From positions 34,373 through 98,372 of the forward strand of contig NZ_JHQR01000216.1 of the NCBI RefSeq assembly GCF_014843825.1: DNA of 64,000 bases. The letters run 5' to 3'. Under the pieces are notes generated by a model. That model did not search any database, had not been told where the DNA came from, and saw only the letters and a list, made by a program, of their open reading frames with translations. This DNA comes from Mesorhizobium silamurunense (lineage in GTDB: Bacteria > Pseudomonadota > Alphaproteobacteria > Rhizobiales > Rhizobiaceae). Position 1 is the stretch's first letter; each line of letters starts with the position of its first letter. Positions 63,340 through 64,000 of the stretch are shown piece by piece. The position numbers and the translations under genes are program-made.

Positions 63340-63882
63340 CTCCGCAACAGGCCTGAGTGAGCGGAACCTGATCTATTTTTCCGGAATTAGCCTTGCAATA
63401 CTCGCGCCGGCCGACCGCGAATCAGTACTGAATGAGATCGGCCGGGCTCGAGAGGGTGAAACGTCTTTGGCTGAGCACTGAGGAGGCTCGACAGAACATC
63501 CTAAGCGCGCTCTGCATTGCGGACATTGCTTTGCCAACTTCAGCGACGAGTGCGAGCTATTGGGTGATTCTGATCCTTCGGCGACTATCGAACGATGCCT
63601 GAATGCAGGCGTTTCCGAAATTGTCGTCAAATGTGGCTCCGATCCGGCCCATCTCCACACAGGGAGAATGAGAGTAAAGATACCCGCAGAAATTGTCGAT
63701 ATTCCCCTTGATACGACCGGGGCGGATGATGCGTTTAATGGTGGCTACCCGCCGCCCGACTGCTTGCTGGCACCGAAGAAAGCGCCGTCAAAAAGGCGCA
63801 CGCTGCTGCAGCGGCCGCAATTCAAGTTCGGGGTGCCCTTATCGCTTCGGGGATTCCCAAACCTGACTTTCTGAGCTGTTGA
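63340..63882 (+). pseudogene. 2-keto-3-deoxygluconate kinase (PfkB family), multiply frameshifted
   Basis: Colinear PfkB pieces are scattered over frames: NLIYFSGISLAIL, LWLSTEEARQNILSALCIAD, SDECELLGDSDPSATIERCL, then IPLDTTGADDAFNGGY (the catalytic GAGD region, here GADD) and the tail KKAHAAAAAAIQVRGALIAS to a stop at 63882. At least four frameshifts and a missing N-terminus make it dead. Confidence 0.75.
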
Positions 63883-64000
63883 GGCGCGGGCTCCTGAGCA
63901 GTCCTACATGCTCTGCACCGCGATCGTAAGCGTCACGAGCATCGCACATATGCCATTGACGACCGAGCATTTGTAACCGCCCGATTGTCACCGCCTGCCT

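Noticed and set aside
1..64000. CRISPR arrays, replication origins and rRNA genes
   Set aside because: No regularly spaced repeats, oriV/DnaA-box clusters or rRNA sequence were seen.

Overview
The window looks like a high-GC chromosome segment from a Mesorhizobium/Phyllobacteriaceae-type alphaproteobacterium. This rests on the density of branched-chain and polar amino-acid ABC transporters, the many LysR/FadR/Lrp/TetR regulators, and the protein sequence style; no rRNA or complete tRNA is present to confirm it. Much of the left part (about 9-37 kb) is accessory DNA with many broken genes. A 45-nt 3' piece of a tRNA-Arg(CCU) gene at 36728-36772 probably marks the right end of an integrated element.

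Layout: 1-8.8 kb is a redox cluster: a Rieske/FAD reductase (cut by the window edge), a transaldolase-like protein, a cytochrome c, a GMC dehydrogenase with its Tat-exported small subunit, a LysR regulator, a histidine kinase, and a cupredoxin with its partner. Three operons here share a near-identical 39-bp upstream element, one copy lying next to the LysR gene. 8.8-16.3 kb holds a PtsN-like protein, a sulfite-oxidase-type molybdoenzyme, a self-inhibited Fic protein, and a scrapyard of pseudogenes (cold-shock protein, GH42 beta-galactosidase, Lhr-like helicase, IS66 and dehydrogenase fragments). 16.3-21.1 kb is a complete branched-chain-type ABC operon. 21.5-29.3 kb is a FadR-controlled amine/amino-acid catabolic locus (aldehyde dehydrogenase, FAD amine oxidase, cupin, polar amino-acid ABC transporter), flanked by a partial duplication of its own control region. 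29.3-36.7 kb carries an ArsR/AHSA1 pair, a HipA-type kinase with a fused AbiEi-like N-terminus behind two tandem palindromes, a decayed serine recombinase, and a SoxR-controlled SDR/QueA-like operon.

37-41.8 kb is an Lrp regulator, a saccharopine-dehydrogenase-like enzyme and a polar amino-acid ABC transporter. 42-45.7 kb has an MBL hydrolase, a frameshifted MFS exporter and a MarR regulator.

46-63.3 kb appears to be one aromatic-acid catabolic system. It contains LigJ and LigK homologues (the lower protocatechuate/gallate 4,5-cleavage steps), a LigM/DesA-type tetrahydrofolate-dependent O-demethylase with MetF- and PurU-type enzymes that would recycle the methylated cofactor, an alcohol dehydrogenase, DoxX and cupin proteins, a leaderless NMT1-type binding protein, a YceI/membrane-protein pair and a full ABC importer. 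A repeated operator (ATAC, 5-6 nt, GTAT), in three cases overlapping the -10 of a TTGACA-N17-ATAC promoter, links most of these transcription units to the local TetR gene. No ring-cleavage dioxygenase is visible here, so the upper pathway must lie elsewhere. The window ends in a multiply frameshifted sugar-kinase remnant.
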